From Phaeodactylum tricornutum CCAP 1055/1 (Eukaryota; Bacillariophyta; Bacillariophyceae; Surirellales; Neidiaceae), in the NCBI RefSeq assembly GCF_000150955.2, contig NC_011673.1:945394-1009393 (forward strand): a stretch of DNA of 64,000 nt. The letters are read 5' to 3'. The notes below the pieces were generated by a model. That model had not been told where the DNA came from and did not search any database. It worked only from the letters and a program-made list of their open reading frames with translations. A program made the position numbers and the translations under genes. This document shows positions 62,325 to 64,000 of the stretch, piece after piece (the stretch's first letter is position 1; each line of letters opens with the position of its first letter).

Positions 62325-63287
62325 ATGACGAGCAAACAGAGCAGTATGTCCATTCCCGGCATTCCGGACGACTTTTTCGTCGTCAAGAAGACGGGTCTTT
62401 CGCAAGCTCAGGCGCTGTCGGCGTACCTGGGAGGTTCGGCCTTCCAAACCGTCATGGACAATCCCGTGACTGCGTACCGTCAGCTCGTGCAACAGTACGC
62501 CAAGGACGCTGCGGGGAAGCCCGTGGACCCCAAAATCGCCTCCCAAGAAGCCAAGGCTGTCTTTCGTGCGCATCCCGTCTCGGCGAGTCTGTCCGGAGTC
62601 GGACCTCGCCTGATCGGTGTAGGCTTCAAGCGTATCCCCAAGTTCGGCATTCTTCTCGGGTTTTCCTTCTTTCTCGGTGAAGGAGAAAACCCCGGCTTTG
62701 CTGCCGCCACCGCTGCATCGATTCTCAGCGCTCCCTTTATCAATCCCATTCGAATGATTGAAAAGCAGCAGCGTGCCTTTTTCAAGCAAACCGGACACAC
62801 CAAGCCGATTCTGGAAATCATGCGGGAAGCCGCTGCGCAGCGCTTTGCCCCGCTCTTCCGGGGAACCATTCCTCTCATGGGGCATTCTCTCGCATCCGCA
62901 TTGCTCGGCTTGGTCGGACAGCCGCGTTTGCAAAAGTACATTCAGAAGGAGCTCGGCGACAAAACCTCACTCGGACGCGCCGCCACCGGACTCGTTGCCA
63001 GTTCCATCGTCAGTCCCATCTACGTCGTCGTTACCAATCCGCTTAGTCGTCTCGAAGTCATCATGCAAACCTCCGCCATTGCGGGCAAACCCTACACTGT
63101 CGTTGGTGCCGTCAAGGAAATGGCTGCCGACATGGCAGCCTTTGGCATGCGCGGCGTCTTTCGTGGACAGGGCATTGGCATTGCCAAAGCCGTCATCTCA
63201 CTCACACTCTTTCACGAAGGACGACACGCCCTACAAGATGCCTTTAAAAACCATAACGTCGCCAATGGATACCTCCCGGAAGAATAA
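62325..63287 (+). CDS. Mitochondrial carrier-like protein
   Basis: 320 residues from the ATG at 62325. The pattern fits the mitochondrial carrier fold in three loosely repeated parts with carrier-type signatures: DNPVTAYRQLVQQ near 45, a middle SAPFINPIRMIEKQQ near 148, and TNPLSRLEVIMQTS near 235. RGVFRGQGIGIAKAV closes the third repeat. The signature Px[DE]xx[KR] acidic residue is missing or changed in the first two repeats, so it is a divergent carrier. Substrate and membrane are unknown. Confidence 0.75.
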   Translation: MTSKQSSMSIPGIPDDFFVVKKTGLSQAQALSAYLGGSAFQTVMDNPVTAYRQLVQQYAKDAAGKPVDPKIASQEAKAVFRAHPVSASLSGVGPRLIGVGFKRIPKFGILLGFSFFLGEGENPGFAAATAASILSAPFINPIRMIEKQQRAFFKQTGHTKPILEIMREAAAQRFAPLFRGTIPLMGHSLASALLGLVGQPRLQKYIQKELGDKTSLGRAATGLVASSIVSPIYVVVTNPLSRLEVIMQTSAIAGKPYTVVGAVKEMAADMAAFGMRGVFRGQGIGIAKAVISLTLFHEGRHALQDAFKNHNVANGYLPEE

Positions 63288-64000
63288 ACCAGAAGAGAGC
63301 ATTGATCTGGACCGACACACACGCGACTTTACACACGCACCATACCCACCAATACCATCATCCACATGCTATAGTCATTATTTCAAATTAAATTATCGAA
63401 TGGTTACCGTTCTAGCACTCCACTGGTTTTTGTGGGTACAAGGTAGAATCCCACCTGGACAATGCGACATGGCATGCATTAGTGCCCAATCAAGTTTTGG
63501 ATGAAGTGGACAGAAGGTCTCTTGGCCATGCTGTGAGTGCAGCTTCTTTATCTCTGTAGATAGAGCTCCTTTGGCTCGGACGGATGGGGCCTGCGGGAGC
63601 ACGGAAGGAAATAGAGCGAAGCACGAGTTTGCCGACGAAAACCTCCATCTCGTTTGCCAAACAATGTCGTTTTCAGACAAAGCCGAGTCAATTGTTCATT
63701 GGTCTAATTGGAAGTGGAACTAGCATTCAACAAACATGCCAATGAAAGTTGTTAACAAATACCAAAAGAGACCGTCGTTCAATCCACCAATCCGGTTGGT
63801 CGAGACGGAAAGAAAACCTGCCAAAGGCATACTGAGCGGCGTATGGTGGAGGAAAAGGAAAAAGGTTGGGATAGGTAGGATGTTTTCTTCTCCATGTGAA
63901 ATGTAATACCTATCACATAGGAAAAGGATCAGGGGAAATTGTTGGAAATTGGAGCCAAGGCTCTGTTGATGACTATTAGCTATACCGTCATTGTGCGGAC
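63288..64000. other. 3' flank of the carrier gene to window end
   Basis: No gene recognised; short frames on both strands only. Confidence 0.5.

Noticed and set aside
1-64000. CRISPR arrays, rRNA genes and operon-like gene clusters
   Set aside because: No regularly spaced direct repeats or rRNA-like stretches were noticed, and neighbouring genes are functionally unrelated.

Overview
The window reads as nuclear DNA of a pennate diatom, most like Phaeodactylum tricornutum. It carries a silicon transporter with the diatom EGxQ/GRQ motif pairs, a diaminopimelate epimerase whose presequence has a diatom plastid ASAF-type cleavage site, short GT-AG introns with compact intergenic spaces, and an LTR element with a diatom-type gag-like ORF. 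The species call is inference; no search was run.

Layout. 1-2464 (minus): the 5' 821 codons of a methionine-synthase-reductase-like diflavin enzyme with two tandem FMN domains. 2998-4989 (minus): polysaccharide pyruvyl transferase family gene with a hairpin-rich intron. 5694-9020 (plus): Fyv7/TAP26-like rRNA-processing factor and a silicon transporter. 10810-16362 (plus): a DPF-rich disordered protein, an Arp10-like actin-related protein and an IST1 ESCRT protein with a C-terminal MIM1. 16504-19899: dapF (minus), NDUFB9 (plus) and a thioredoxin-like ferredoxin fused to a TPR region (minus). 20670-25385: a gene-poor stretch with two paralogues of an unrecognised family. 25386-32202: a Crypton-like tyrosine recombinase gene split by a young 4.2 kb LTR element with 878 bp LTRs and a 5 bp target duplication. 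32312-37032: RNase P subunit Rpp29, ribosomal protein eL42, a secreted START-like protein and an atypical plastid-type kinase. 38023-46489: CRY-DASH (apparent one-base frameshift), TAF6, and a large coiled-coil protein divergent from TAF6. 47828-50495: two convergent paralogous membrane RING-H2 genes. 51050-54386: ankyrin and 3'-5' exonuclease frames, and a multi-pass membrane protein. 55455-63287: a PP2A-B56/protein-kinase fusion, an SH3b-like/C2H2 protein and a mitochondrial-carrier-like protein.

Most genes are unrelated housekeeping or signalling genes, often head-to-head across 0.5-1 kb shared upstream regions. An octamer TCACAGTC/GACTGTGA recurs in these regions far above chance and may be a core-promoter element. 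The strongest novel candidates are the B56-kinase fusion, the tandem FMN duplication in the reductase, the unrecognised WNPxFFxWFH paralogue pair, the recurrent octamer and the hairpin-rich intron. I see no prokaryote-type system, CRISPR array or rRNA/tRNA gene.
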